Source: Vanessa cardui
Taxonomy: Eukaryota > Arthropoda > Insecta > Lepidoptera > Nymphalidae
Length of the DNA stretch: 64,000 bases
Direction: 5' to 3'
Assembly: GCF_905220365.1 (NCBI RefSeq)
Contig: NC_061138.1
Span: 9,005,814 to 9,069,813 of the forward strand
This document shows, in pieces, positions 11,701 to 24,010 of this stretch. Below the pieces are notes generated by a model. That model was not told the DNA's origin and did not search any database. It saw only the letters and a program-made list of their open reading frames with translations. The number at the start of each line of letters is the position of its first letter. Position 1 is the first letter of the stretch. Made by a program: the position numbers and the translations under genes.

Positions 11701-13223
11701 AACTTGTATACAAAGTAATACTGTCTGTGCTTTTCTACTGAAAAAAAAATACAATACCATTAAATAAATTTTGTTTTGCAATTTTGACATTTGTGAAGAT
11801 ATTGGATATCCAGAAAATACTTTTTTATAATAAGAATAAAACGAAAACAATATTTTTAAAATCCAATTAAATTATAAGTAGATGTATGTATCAATTTATC
11901 TGATTTCTTGTAAGTAATGAAAAATATACAAGCAAATAACCATGTTTAATGTATTACTATTTGTTATTCGATTATTTATGTATTACAACATTACCAGCTA
12001 CAAAAAAAAATCGATTTCAACTGACATGAGTATATCGAAGAAGTAAACTCGTGAAGCAAGTCGTGTATGCAAAACGTACATGTATTTTATTAACTGAGAT
12101 CAAACGGATCGTAGCCGGATCCGGTTAGTACTTCAGGTGGTGAAACGAAATGAAATTTTTACTTTTTACCTTCGCAGCGCGCCCTCACTGAAACTGAAAA
12201 ATCTTTGGTCAGGGGTGGTTCTGGAAAATTTACCTGAAATTCCATTCAAAGATAGATTTAAGCACGAATGTATTTTAGAAAACAAAGATGTCTTATATTT
12301 AATATAGATAATATCAAACAAATATAAGTGCTAGTTGTTGTAAAAATATTGTGTTTTTTTTTAACTTATGATTTAAAAAAAAGAAGTAACTACATGAAAA
12401 TTAAAACAATGCAAGATATAATTTTAAATGACGTACACATGTAGCTTTGGTCACTGTTTTTTTTTTTTTAAAAAAAAAGAATAAATTTAGGTAAAATTAA
12501 ATACAATCTCGATACAAGTTCGATATGTAAAGTCGAACAGAACAAATTTGGGTACGTTCGAAGTGAAAACAAACCGACAATAATGATCAGACGCGAACAA
12601 AAGTCTCTTTATACATTATCCACTTTCAGTTAAAAATTCCCGGAGCGTATTCTGCGCTTTAACAAACTGCATTCGAAATTAAAATTTTTCATTCCCTCTG
12701 TCCTTACCGGAGGATCACTTTTGATTATATTCTTTCCACCGCAACGTAATTGGGATATTCTGTGGGCACAACAATGGCCTTGCACAGTCATTCGTTTTAG
12801 GTATTATAAAATTTCCATTCTTCCACAATGCTATTCTGCGTGTTTTATTCTTGTTTTCGCTTAGCGATTGCTTAGTCCTTTTGAATGTATTGTATCATAA
12901 TGTACTTACCTGCTCTTTTGTTGTTTGCAGAATTCTTGAGACGGTTGTATTCAATTTTAAAAATGTTGATGAAAATTAGAAAATGAAAATGAATTACTTA
13001 TCGACGAATGGTTTAATTGTTTTGTTTATTTGTTTTATAGATAGACAGATACACAATATAATTGTGTAGCTTAACTTCTAAACTATGTAATTAATAAGAG
13101 ACATTTTTTAACCTAGAGTTTTGGAATCAATTATTATGACTAAAGTTGAAGTGCGTATAAGTACTTACTTACATGCACTTCAATTTTGTGTAATAGTTTT
13201 ATATTATAAATAGATATATATTA

Positions 13224-13516
13224 GAGCTGAGATGGCCCAGTGGTTAGAACGCGTGCATCTTAACCGATGAATGCGGGTTCAAACACATCCAAGCACCACT
13301 ATATATATGTGCTTAATTTGTGTATATAATTCATCTCATGTGTCTAATTTCATCCTGCATGTGTCTAATTTCATCGAAATTCTGCCACATGTGCATTCCA
13401 TCAACCCGCATTGGAACAGCGTGGTGGAATATGTTCCAAACCCTCTCCTTAATGGAAGAGGAGGCCTTATCTCAGCAGTGGGATATGTACAGGCTGTTAC
13501 TTTACTTTTTTTTTTT
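13224..13516 (+). repeat. tRNA-headed SINE with 12-bp target-site duplication
   Basis: The head is GATGGCCCAGTGGTTAGAAC and the B-box-like segment GCGGGTTCAAACA; the tail is GGCTGTTAC followed by T-rich sequence. AGATATATATTA at 13212-13223 and 13517-13528 is an exact duplication, so the insertion is fairly recent. Confidence 0.92.
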
Positions 13517-14199
13517 AGATATATATTAATCATTGACCCTTAGTAATGCACAATATAGCCGAGTACTACGATTGGTATAGAACGTACATCGTCTATATTT
13601 TTAGCATAAGTAATGGCAAAAGAGTATTACATAAATATAGGAATACATATATATATATAATTTACCGACACTTTTAAGAAAATTTGTTGCAAGTTTAAAA
13701 CATTATTATAAATTGATAAATAGGTCTTGGATTCGCACAGACACATTATAACTTTATAGTAATGAAAATAACGGTTTCAATGTGAGAAGGACTTCCTACG
13801 ATCTAGATACAAGATAGCTGTTACCATCTGTATTCTATTATTTCTACTTTATAAAGCAAATAGCGAAGCTTAATAACATAGAAAATTGCAACTGTTTGTT
13901 TGTATCTTTACCGCAAAGGTTTTATTAAGCCTTTTATATCGTACTTTCTTTATGTTACCATATAAAATAAAAATAAGATTCTTTTTACCTTTGAGATCAA
14001 AATATCAACTACGTATTGTATTTAAAATTTAATAAGTGGGTATATTAATAGGATTGTGTCAGATAATCAAACTTGTAACATATCACAGTCGAGTAGAATT
14101 TTTCTGTTTTCTTCAGCCAGTATTACAGAGATTTTAAAAATAAATATAAAAGAACATGTGCCTCGCATCTCACTTTAACTATAAAATGGTACTCCAATC

Positions 14200-14310
14200 T
14201 TTTAAGGCGAATTATCGTGTGACAATGTGGCTCATATAATCGCTACGAGAGCGCCAGCCCGTGACGTCATCAACTAATGCACTACACAGATGATTGTCGT
14301 AGGTGAGGCC
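14200..14310. promoter_or_regulatory. GC-richer island with CRE palindrome and TAAT core
   Basis: It contains TGACGTCATCAACTAATGCA at 14262-14281, nearly identical to the motif at 2287. No repeat or coding signal explains the match. Confidence 0.3.
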
Positions 14311-14689
14311 GCAAGGTAAGGTAACACACGTTATAGACACACTGGATGCGATTCTTTTCTCAAACTTCAATAATGACGACTTCGTGTACAATAGTATAAC
14401 TTTTAGCGCCTATTCTATATTCTACGCAACTTTTTCTGTGTGTAATGTTCGTCCTATGTATTATGGTGTTAAATTAAAAATACACTGTATTGTTCGTGTA
14501 TCTATAAAAGCCCTACATCAACTAATGTACGCGCATATTTTTGACATGGCTTACTGTAATACGTCACGTTCATTGTGATATACACTGGGTACGTTCAAAC
14601 ACTATCGTTTAAGTTATGATAGTTGTGTAAATTTTTGAAGTAATGTTCGTATTTGGATTTAGTGTTGTCATTTCAACTATCACTAATTC

Positions 14690-14790
14690 CTTGAAGAACC
14701 AGGTGCAAGATTGATTACTTCGCTGGAGCCCGCGACACGCACGGAGCAACTAATTAACGGTGTCACACTGTAGTGGCAAGACAATAGGTT
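14690..14790. promoter_or_regulatory. GC-richer noncoding island
   Basis: The stretch CTTCGCTGGAGCCCGCGACA plus CACGGAGCAACTAATTAACG combines high GC with a TAATTA homeodomain core. Candidate regulatory element only. Confidence 0.25.
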
Positions 14791-15104
14791 ACGAAAAAAC
14801 ACCTTACTGAGAAAAAAACAAAACATTATAGTACGTACTATACACATACATATGCTTTTTTACTTTCAGTGTGATCTAGACGAAATTATTTCTGCTAAAA
14901 CCTCTTTATCTATATCACCTATTTGGAAGACTATAATTAAAAAAAAAACTATTTTCAAATATAATTTCGAGTAATATTCGATTATTTTTTATCAACATCA
15001 ATTTTTTTAATTGAATGTTCGGTTAGATGTTAGATGTTTAAGTGAATCATTATTTAATAATAAGATAACATAATAACATAACTTATAATGCCTATGTAGT
15101 TAAA

Positions 15105-15460
15105 AAAAGCCTTTTGAGATAACATGTCCCTTGTGCTTTTAATATGTTTGGCTCACTATCCATTCAAACAGGAACAGGTACCATACCATTTCGTAGTAGA
15201 GCTTTGCCAGTCTGGTTAGGTAACATCCACTTATTTGATATTCTTCCACCGAACAGTAATATAGCAAGCTGAGTAAGCCAGTGTAACTAGGGACACGGGG
15301 GATATAAAAGTCTAGTTCCATAAAGTTGATGGCGCATCGGTGATGTAAGGAATAGTTAATATTTTTACAGCCACACATACATGCATACATACGAATGTAC
15401 ATGTCTATGAGCGGTGATGACCACTTACCACTAGATAACCAATCCTATACCACAATTACA
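15105..15460 (+). repeat. LINE-like interspersed element copy
   Basis: It carries TTTTGAGATAACATGTCCCT, GGCTCACTATCCATTCAAAC, a GTAAGCCAGTGTAACTAGGG block and a GGCGCATCGGTGATGTAAGG block. The first part recurs at 18195 and the second at about 56275, so it is a member of a dispersed family. No reading frame of its own is convincing. Confidence 0.65.
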
Positions 15461-15784
15461 AATGAACCATAATAAATAATAAAAAAATATATGCACGGTT
15501 ATATTTTAAGTTGAGTACATTAAAGTCGAAACATTAATATATTTATTATTTATTAGATACATTCAATTTAGCTAAAAATACAGATAAGATATATTTTAAT
15601 ATTTTTCTATGCTTTTGTGATTTCGACTTCTGTATCCATCATAAGATTTCGGTAATGTCTTGCTAAAAAGTAGATAAATTAAATGAAGCATTATACGGTT
15701 ATTATGTGTAGAGATTCTTACAGATAGGTTTATTTTTTATATAATATTTACTTACGAATTGCACCAAACAATGAGTTGATTATA

Positions 15785-16090
15785 AAGAACCTAAGGTTCT
15801 TTGAGATGTTGACAGCTACCGAATGCGCACTCGGTAAAAATTACAAAATGAAAATTGCGGCCCGGCGCTGCTGAATACATTAATATCGAATATTGAATAC
15901 ATTTATTTTATACCGAAATATTGAATGAATGCTTCGCAAAATGTGAGCCGAATGAAAATCAAGTGATATTCCCAGGAGATTTTATTTGAAATGAGATGTT
16001 CGCATTAATGTTTATTGATAATCTGTTTGGCGCATTTTCCTGTAAAGAGATACCGAATGTATGTGAAATGTTATTCTTTCAATAATGCAA
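15785..16090. promoter_or_regulatory. Non-repetitive island, candidate conserved element
   Basis: The segment includes AATGCGCACTCGGTAAAAAT and GCGGCCCGGCGCTGCTGAAT and has no open frame or repeat match. Function is inferred from composition and location only. Confidence 0.25.
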
Positions 16091-16430
16091 ATTACGAAAC
16101 GCTTCGATATTTCTTTTTTTTTTAATTCCTATAACCTGCTGTTTACTATATAATTCATTTCTACAATATCTATATTGTATACCTAATACCCTGACATTAT
16201 AACTATGGGCATTTTTTTTTTCAAAGAACGCATATTAACAATCTGCTAATTTATTTCTCACAATGTTAGTGCGCTGCCACCCATAGGATCTGAGATGTTA
16301 ATACAAAGTTTACTCACCATCTTAAAATATAACAAACGAATTTGAAGTATTGACGAGTGACTGGCTGTCAAGACGGACGTGCAAAAAGGCTGTACTGTTC
16401 TAAATTAAGTTATTGTTAACATTATGTTTT

Positions 16431-16520
16431 ATCTTTAAATTTAAAAATCATACTTAAAATAAGACCTGACATTTTGTTCAATCTTTAAATTTAAAATCGT
16501 ACTTAAAATAAGACCTGGCA
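16431..16520 (+). repeat. Tandem duplication with 50-bp unit
   Basis: ATCTTTAAATTTAAAA begins units at 16431 and 16481; both continue with TACTTAAAATAAGACCTG. The second unit is incomplete and carries small changes. Confidence 0.8.
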
Positions 16521-16714
16521 GTTATAGATACTAACGTAAATAAAAAAATATTTATCAATATATTATCTACATTTTTTTTTTACATGTTTATTGAACCAAT
16601 TTAGATTATATTGGTGTACCAACATAAAAAAAAATATGTATGTTATAAAGGATTATAAAAAAACATTTAAAATGTACAAACAATTAAACCATAAACAAAT
16701 CAGATTAATGAAGT

Positions 16715-16920
16715 AGTGGCGGATGGTGATCGGGGGCGGGAGGGGGTGAGGAGGTAGACATTTTAATCAACTTTGCGAGCCGATAGCCGACAATGCGCGC
16801 CGTGCAATCAATTTGTGTATTCAATCATCTCTCCGCTATTGAAAAATGGAAATTCAAATTAAAAAGTTTACTCGGGGATGCTCGTTGAGAAATTTATTAT
16901 CGTTCGATCCGTTTATTATG
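16715..16920. promoter_or_regulatory. GC-rich noncoding island
   Basis: It starts with a purine-rich G run (GGGGGCGGGAGGGGGTGAGG at 16733-16752) and continues with CGAGCCGATAGCCGACAATG and several ATCAAT/TCAAT motifs. No coding frame crosses it. Confidence 0.33.
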
Positions 16921-17219
16921 TAAGTTATTTGATGTAACTCGTATTGAAATACACAATTGTTAGAAATAATTTGGCGTTCGTTTAACTAAGAACATTCGAA
17001 TTTAGTCAATAGAATATTGCCATACATATTCCTTTAACGAAAATCGAATACAAAAACGACTAATTTTATAATTACTAGAAATATTTTTTTACAAAAAGAA
17101 CTTTGTAGATATAAAAACTATTTTCATATTGTTATTAACAATTCAACAATATTAATATATTTTAAACGTAACGTTGTCAATTCAATAGCATTCATAACAT
17201 CCGTCAATTTTCGAATGTG

Positions 17220-17430
17220 ATTAAAAATAACACACCGCCCCTATAATAGCGATTAATAGCATGAGCCGGTTGGTTCCGTAGCGAGAAAAGAGTGCAATCA
17301 CATTAGCGGGTGAACCCTAAAATTTTAATCTGCGCCACAATGGCAGCAATCGCTGATTGCAGCAGTGCGCATATGCATAGTCTTTGGGGATCGCTTAGCG
17401 TACACTGCAGGCGCAAATATCGTTCGAGCG
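17220..17430. promoter_or_regulatory. GC-richer noncoding island
   Basis: The segment includes ACCGCCCCTATAATAGCGAT, GCATGAGCCGGTTGGTTCCG and CGCTGATTGCAGCAGTGCGC. The short open frame across part of it has no family resemblance. Confidence 0.28.
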
Positions 17431-18149
17431 TAAGTTTGAGAAGCACAATATCTGTTATACTGTATATAAATATAGTTTACATGTTATATCTCATAAATAA
17501 AATGACTGACTGTCAACAACGTACAATCTAAGCGATTTGAACTAAAAGGATGAAATTTTACAATTTGTTACGGATTATAAGTTGGGTTATATGGAGGATT
17601 AAAATTTGTATGAAAATTCGTTATATTAGAAATATTAGTATAATGATAAAAGTTTGTATGTAAGTTAAACAAAATCTCCACTCCGTACTATATCCTGTGG
17701 GTTTCTGTAATAATCTTTCGCATGTATAAAAAGAGAATATGTTGATTAATTTAATTTAAGCATATGTAATTTTTTTAAATATCAGGTAAGGAATATCCTA
17801 CATGCTATTAAAAGTGATCACCTACGGGTTAATGGTATTATTTAAATATACTTACATACGTAAGGCTGTTGTTATAGAAAACTTATATAGAATACATCAG
17901 TAGTATTTACTAATTTATTGACACGTATATTATAGCAATATCCACTAAGCAATATATTACACATATATTATTTTGAAAACAACGTCACGCTGTAGTAGTA
18001 GCCAGATTTAAGTAATTACAAAGGCACGTCCAGCTCGTTAAATTAATTATTTTTATAAAAAAAAACTTAACTCATATTTTGTATCCGTTTGGAATTACAC
18101 TTGAACATTTTTCGACTAAAATAAAAAAGGGATTAAGTGTTTTATTTAT

Positions 18150-18375
18150 TGCAATTGCCATAATATGTGACTGTATTTAATGCAAATTTAAAAAGAGCCT
18201 TTTGAGATAACATGTCCCTTGTGCTTGTATTATGTTTGGCTCACGGTCCATTCAAACAGGAACAGGGGCTTTGTGCAAGCCGGTCTGGTTAGGTATTTAA
18301 TTTGCATTAAATGCAGTCACACATATTATGGCAATGCAAATTAAATACAGTCACACTTATTACGGCATTGCAATT
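18150..18375. mobile_element. Short inverted-repeat element interrupted by a LINE-like fragment
   Basis: ATTGCAATTGCCATAATATG followed by TGACTGTATTTAATGCAAAT at 18150-18189 is inverted at about 18301-18341 (TTTGCATTAAATGCAGTCAC and onward), and the right arm is partly repeated to 18374. Between the arms (18193-18300) sits a fragment of the element seen at 15105. This looks like a small hairpin element that received an insertion. Confidence 0.6.
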
Positions 18376-18632
18376 GAATTTGACATACAGAAACAAATTT
18401 GGAAAATTAGTATTTGTTAATTAAAGTTGTGCAAATAAAATGGTCGCAAGTGTACAAAACGCGTAACTGGCGAGGGACGAATTGTTTTCATATTAATAGC
18501 ATGTCGAGAGGTACTCACAAAGGCAAGAAGCCTGGCCCCTCACTAGCTGGCATGTTGTTCATGCCCATTTAATCATGTCGCATCTTTGTACTGTAATTAT
18601 CTATAAATCAACATAATATTAATAATTAATTT

Positions 18633-18892
18633 GATATGGGCCGAGATGGCTCAGTGGTTAGAGTGCGTACCTTTTAGCCGATGATTGCGGGTTCAAACCC
18701 AGACACACCCCACTAAATTGTTATGTGCTTAATTTGCTTAGTGGCTTGTCTAATTTCAACGAAATCCTGCCACATTTGAATCCTTCAACTCGCAGTGGAG
18801 GAGCGTGGTGGAATATGCTCCTAACCTTCAAATCAAAGGGAGAGGAGGCCTTAGTCCAGCAGTAGACAATTTACAGGCTGTTACTATATACT
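18633..18892 (+). repeat. tRNA-headed SINE
   Basis: The head (GAGATGGCTCAGTGGTTAGA), B-box-like segment (GCGGGTTCAAACCCAGACAC) and 3' end (TTTACAGGCTGTTAC) match the family. ATTAATTT at about 18625-18632 and 18893-18900 is a possible target-site duplication. Confidence 0.85.
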
Positions 18893-19599
18893 ATTAATTT
18901 AGATATAAATATTTAAAAGTTGTATTTGTAGCTAAATACACATTTATTTTATGTAATCACAGTATATTATAGATTTAAGCAAAAATTATATTATATATTT
19001 AATATTGTTACATACCCTATGAATTAATATTAAATATAATAATTATGGAATTTTAAGAAATTGGATATCTATTAGTAACTTAAATGTTATTTCATATAGT
19101 ATGTCAATATTGTTAACACTATCTACGTTTCGACATATGTAGATATGTATAGCTAAAGATTTATATTATTTTAATGATTTAAGCGTTCTGGTGCATTTAT
19201 ACATTTAAAGACTTAATGTTAATAATTCTTAAGTAAATGATAATTATTATAGTTATTTAATACGGGACACTTAGCATGTTTTTTTAATTTTATTTCTTTA
19301 AGTAACTGTTACAATAAAAATAACCATGTTAATTTAAACTCTTTTCTGATGATAATAAATGATAATTATTTCTTAGTACTAATATAATGCGATATTTTTT
19401 CTGCTACTCAAGAACGCCTGTTAGACTGGGCAGATTTTTGTGATATTTGTTATACGATTTAAGCATGTCTAAGAAATACCTTTTCGAGGAAAAATTTTAA
19501 TGTTATATAATAAAATTGACCAAATATGTTTACGCTTCGATTGATTTTAAAAATCAATTAAACTTATTTATATCAAGTGCGAGTAAATCAAATGCAAAT

Positions 19600-19910
19600 A
19601 ACTCTCTATGTATACAGAATTACATAAAATCTTAATACAAAATAAAGACGGGAAGGCAGAAGCAATCTGCAGTTGTGAACTAATTTACTCTTTGACGGGA
19701 ACTAGCAAACGGATTTGCTCGCAGTTATTACGTTGTGCAGGTGCGGACGTAGTTTTGTTTCACTCCCCCCGCACGCCCCCTCCGCCCCCGGCCCCTCCGT
19801 CCCCGCACTACAGACTACTGTACAGTTTCGTCGCGCCTGAAAATTAATTCCTCTACATAATCAGAACTTCCGTGAGCGCGCCGCCCGCCCGCGGCCCGAC
19901 GTAGCTTTAT
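19600..19910. promoter_or_regulatory. GC-rich noncoding island with a C-rich tract
   Basis: The C-rich run at about 19764-19806 (CACTCCCCCCGCACGCCCCC and on) is followed by GAGCGCGCCGCCCGCCCGCG at 19874-19893. The 79-residue open frame over it is low-complexity proline-rich sequence without splice or homology support. It is the most GC-rich non-coding block of the window. Confidence 0.33.
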
Positions 19911-20289
19911 GTCGAACTATCTTAATTTTTTTTTATTTCGCTCCATTTATTTACTGTTGAAGTATTATTTGATTACTGATTATATACAATTAAATAAATA
20001 ACGTTAATTCATTAGATTTGGTCTTGAGACCCAATTACTACGTCAATGAACATTGACCAAAATTTCATATAAACATATGAGTAAAACTTGCGCCTAATTA
20101 TTATATAAACAAAAATTTTACCACGTTGCTTGAAAATTATGAAATCAATAAACAAGACCATGGACAGGACTTCCATTGACTTAAAATTATCATCAGACGA
20201 TAATCAAACGTGTTACCACTGATTATTATATCCAGAAATCCACTGGCTCCCTTGTTATAGTTGAGACAAAAAGGCCCAACGTCATAATT

Positions 20290-20500
20290 AAAAAAATCTC
20301 GTGCCTGCAAAGAAAGGGGGAAGTGGCGCGAAAGCAAGACGGATGGGGCGCCACAGAGGGGCCTCGCAAAGACAATGTCGCTTTGGAAGCGTTGCTTAAT
20401 CATAAATATATCAAGCGGAGACGGAGTAGGCGTCGAGCACACTTGCGAATTATATTTATAGTTATTATTTATACATTGTTTCATCGGACCAATCAAATTG
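20290..20500. promoter_or_regulatory. GC-richer noncoding island
   Basis: AAAGGGGGAAGTGGCGCGAA and GATGGGGCGCCACAGAGGGG lie in a non-repetitive block. Overlapping open frames on both strands show no protein-family features. Confidence 0.25.
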
Positions 20501-20805
20501 CTGTTACCAATAGCTCTGTTACTAATACAGTCATGCGATCAAATGGGGCTTTATGATCTAGGCTGTTTCGTGTGTTTATTAACACTATTATGCACTGATA
20601 ACCATAATATATAAGTAGTAATGCGAGCTCATACAACCATAAACACAAAAGTACAACGTATTAGCCATTGACCAGCTACTCGGTAGATTGATAGTCAGCC
20701 CGAGCTTGAACGGTAACATTTCTTGCTTTATGGATTTTATACAATTAAGTATAAACATTGTTCTCTTCATTTCAAAATTTTATAATGTGAAAATTATATT
20801 CACAA

Positions 20806-21105
20806 CAACAACAACAACAGCCTGTAAATTCCCACTGCTGGGCTAAAGGCCTCCTCTCCTATTAAAGAGAGGGTTTGGAACATATTCCACCACGCTGTTC
20901 CAATGCAGGTTGGTGGAATACACATGTGGCAGAACTTCTATGAATTTTGTCACATGCAGGTTTCCTTACGATGTTTTCCTTCACCACCGAGCACGAGATA
21001 AATTATAAAGACAAATTAAGCACATGAATCAGCGGTGCTTGCCTGGGTTTGAACCCGCAATCATCGGTTAAGATGCACGCATTCTAACCACGTGGTCATC
21101 TCGAC
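20806..21105 (-). repeat. tRNA-headed SINE, reverse orientation
   Basis: The sequence reads (CAA)n, then GCCTGTAAATTCCCACTGCT through to the reversed head TTCTAACCACGTGGTCATCT. TTATATTCACAA at 20794-20805 and TTATATTTACAA at 21106-21117 form a target-site duplication with one change. Confidence 0.92.
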
Positions 21106-22609
21106 TTATATTTACAAAATCTCTTGAATTATGTAGAAATTTTCCTTTTGAATATATTATTATGTTGTCAAAGTGCTCTTACAGTTGGTGCGTTAAAAAA
21201 GTATTTCAATTGGTATCAATAACACACTAATTAATAACACATGTGTATGTTATTAAATTGCTGGAAAGTAGAAAAGTATAATGAATTAAGTGTTAAGCAT
21301 GCTTACTGTTTTTACTAAGACTATTGATATTGTTGTTACAGCTGGTATAGTATTTAACTACTTACCTTTATCTAGGTTTTTATTAACAATGGATTATCCA
21401 CTCTGTGTAAAAACAACATAATCAAATATTCTATTTGACAATTGATGTGGTTTATTTATTACATAATATAAACATAATACTTCTGGTACAGTCGGCTACA
21501 GGCTGTAGTTTTGCTGTCAGCATTCAATAATATATTCAGCGAACATTATACAATTCGAATATACCTACCTGTATGTATTATGATTCCTTTTGTGTTGTAG
21601 TTTGATTATTGTTTGAAACGATATCTATATATGTGACATAAAATGTGCTACCTTTGCGTTAAGTAGTGAAAACAACTTGTTTCGTTTGTTTTATATAACA
21701 CCTAAACCAATGCGGAATTCAGATATTTTAGAAAAAGGACGATATATGTCAACTGATTGTTATTTATTTATTTAATTAATTCAACATAAACTATATTTTA
21801 TATATAATTTATATAAACTGCAATATATTATAAATAAATATCGGAAATTATGTCAATTTAATATTAATTTTTACACTATCTACATAAATAAGGAACGGGT
21901 TTTTTTGTATTTCCTAACTGAAAAACCTACGAAAAATAATATGCAAGTTACAGAACGTTTTGGGGAAGACAACGTCCTCCGATATATCCTATAATATGAT
22001 TCTCCTTTTAATATACCATTTAAAATATCAAGCTACCTATAGCTTTTATATAAGGTTACCATTTTGAATGAAATTAGTTCAGTAGCAGTTAATCTAAAGT
22101 AATAGTCAATCTTTCTAATCAAAATGTGTAGATAATTTACATTTATAGATTTTGTCACTTCAATCAAATTATTTTATATGATATCAACATTATATGATAA
22201 TGATAGGTATAACTTTTATTAAGTTATTAATAGTAATAAAAATAAAACAACAACATTCCTAATATAAAAGTCATCGGAGCATCAATTCGGAATGGAACTG
22301 CATGTATCTTTAATTTTTTGTTTCCTTTTTACCATTTGTAGGACTATGTATTATTGAGCATTTAAGTGGTGCGTATCTTTTATTAATATAAGAAATTTCA
22401 ACAGTTCAATATTGATCAAGAAGCAAACACCGTGATTGAAAGATTAATGATATTTCATGTGTATGCAACACATGTTCTAATCTTGGTTAGTTCGAAGGGC
22501 ATATGTATCAAATTACAAATTCGTTGCATGCCTGCATATGTTCTATTTACGTGTACATAAAAAACTGACATATAGTATGTACTAAGCTTAATTAATTTAA
22601 TATAAAACG

Positions 22610-22740
22610 CTGTAGTGTGCAAGCAGCTCAAGGAGCTCGAAGGAGGTATGCACATGGGCGCTTGCTAAAGAGGGTGTTAAAACAAAACGAATGAGTTCGG
22701 ACAAAGGAAGCGACGCGTCCCTGCGATTACAAGCCTTTTG
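22610..22740. promoter_or_regulatory. GC-richer noncoding island
   Basis: GCAGCTCAAGGAGCTCGAAG and GGAAGCGACGCGTCCCTGCG stand out against AT-rich flanks. No repeat or coding signal; candidate only. Confidence 0.2.
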
Positions 22741-23559
22741 ATTCTATCATACATAACATATTTTGATTAATGAACGCCATCTTTATGTATACAAAGCTTT
22801 GTTGATAAAGAGTACAAAGTAAAAAATTTTTGTCATATGTTTAAAACGTTTGTTTTCTGTGTAAAATTCAAACATACATAAGAAAACTTGAGTGAAAATT
22901 TAAGCGATTCTTTTTATTTTTACTTCGGTTTATATTTTTATTTCGAGATGATTGCAACGCAATGGCAAGTTCGAATTTATTTACGAAAAACACGAAAACC
23001 AAGCTCGATACATTTATGAATAGTAAAAGAAGTGCATTAACAATTTAAAATATTCAGATCAAAATCAAGACGTATTTAACGAAAATCTATAGAAATTATT
23101 TAATTTAATTATTGTACGTTTCAATAACACTAGATTGAGAAAAGGATATTCTTTATTTCTTTTAATATATTTTTTTGATACAATACTATGTTAAAAAATA
23201 ACAAATTATTCCCAATTAACATTATCCCACACCATTACAGTATGGTAATATTGGAATCACATTTGCCATTACTGTAGTTGTTAGCGTATGTATCCCTTGA
23301 TCATAAATAATTCTGACCGCTGTGTATAAACCTTATATTAAAATTATTCATTAAATGTTAACCTTATATTATTACATGTTATTTCTAATCTCTCAATTAA
23401 TCTCTTCACGCTAAGATAAGTTGCAGGATTTTAATATACGTATCAATAAGTCATCCATTTGGCAACTCACATAGCTAAATCCGTGGATTATCGTTGAAAC
23501 ATATAACGTATTATGTATTTATTGAGTATGTGTGATATTCGAACACACACATACAATTC

Positions 23560-23730
23560 ACGGCTCAATCAATAAACAATATGCAGCGATGCAAATGGAA
23601 ACGCAGCTTGAAGAGATAGGTATGTGAGTTGATTAGCAGTCAGTTGCCGGCAAGCCGCGTCGCTCTAGTCCACGAGCATCGTTCCCGGCGCCATTGTCTG
23701 TCGCTCTGCTGGCGAATAACTAAACACTGT
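23560..23730. promoter_or_regulatory. GC-richer noncoding island
   Basis: The block includes GCAAGCCGCGTCGCTCTAGT and GAGCATCGTTCCCGGCGCCA, without a coding frame. Candidate conserved element by composition. Confidence 0.27.
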
Positions 23731-23947
23731 TAGCTCATGTGCGCTAGGGTTTGCACAGTCTACTGTCGTTGATTATAGAAGATCCTTACATTGTTAATTA
23801 ATAAAAGCTTAGGGTAATATTACATACAGAGATTTATTTTACAACTCAACACCATACAATTATTTGAATTAGTTACTTTAATATTAACCACTGTCTAGTA
23901 TTAAAATAAGATAATTTTAATCATTCTTTCAATCACGTTTTTTATTT

Positions 23948-24010
23948 TCATTTGGTGGAGCTCGATATTTCGACATGATCTTGTTTCACGAGATTCCCAA
24001 TAATACTTTG
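23948..24010 (-). mobile_element. Terminal fragment shared with the element at 35037
   Basis: GGTGGAGCTCGATATTTCGA followed by CATGATCTTGTTTCACGAGA is the reverse-strand counterpart of the sequence at 35037-35093. The two copies are probably ends of one retroelement family, possibly Penelope-like. Confidence 0.4.

Noticed and set aside
13271..13543. Three overlapping open frames
   Set aside because: They are SINE-derived and have no splice or family support.
19608..19847. Pro-rich 79-residue open frame
   Set aside because: Low-complexity translation of a C-rich tract; no signal, domain or splice context.
20137..20496. 119-residue minus-strand open frame
   Set aside because: No family features, no start context, and it overlaps a plus-strand frame in the same island; treated as chance.
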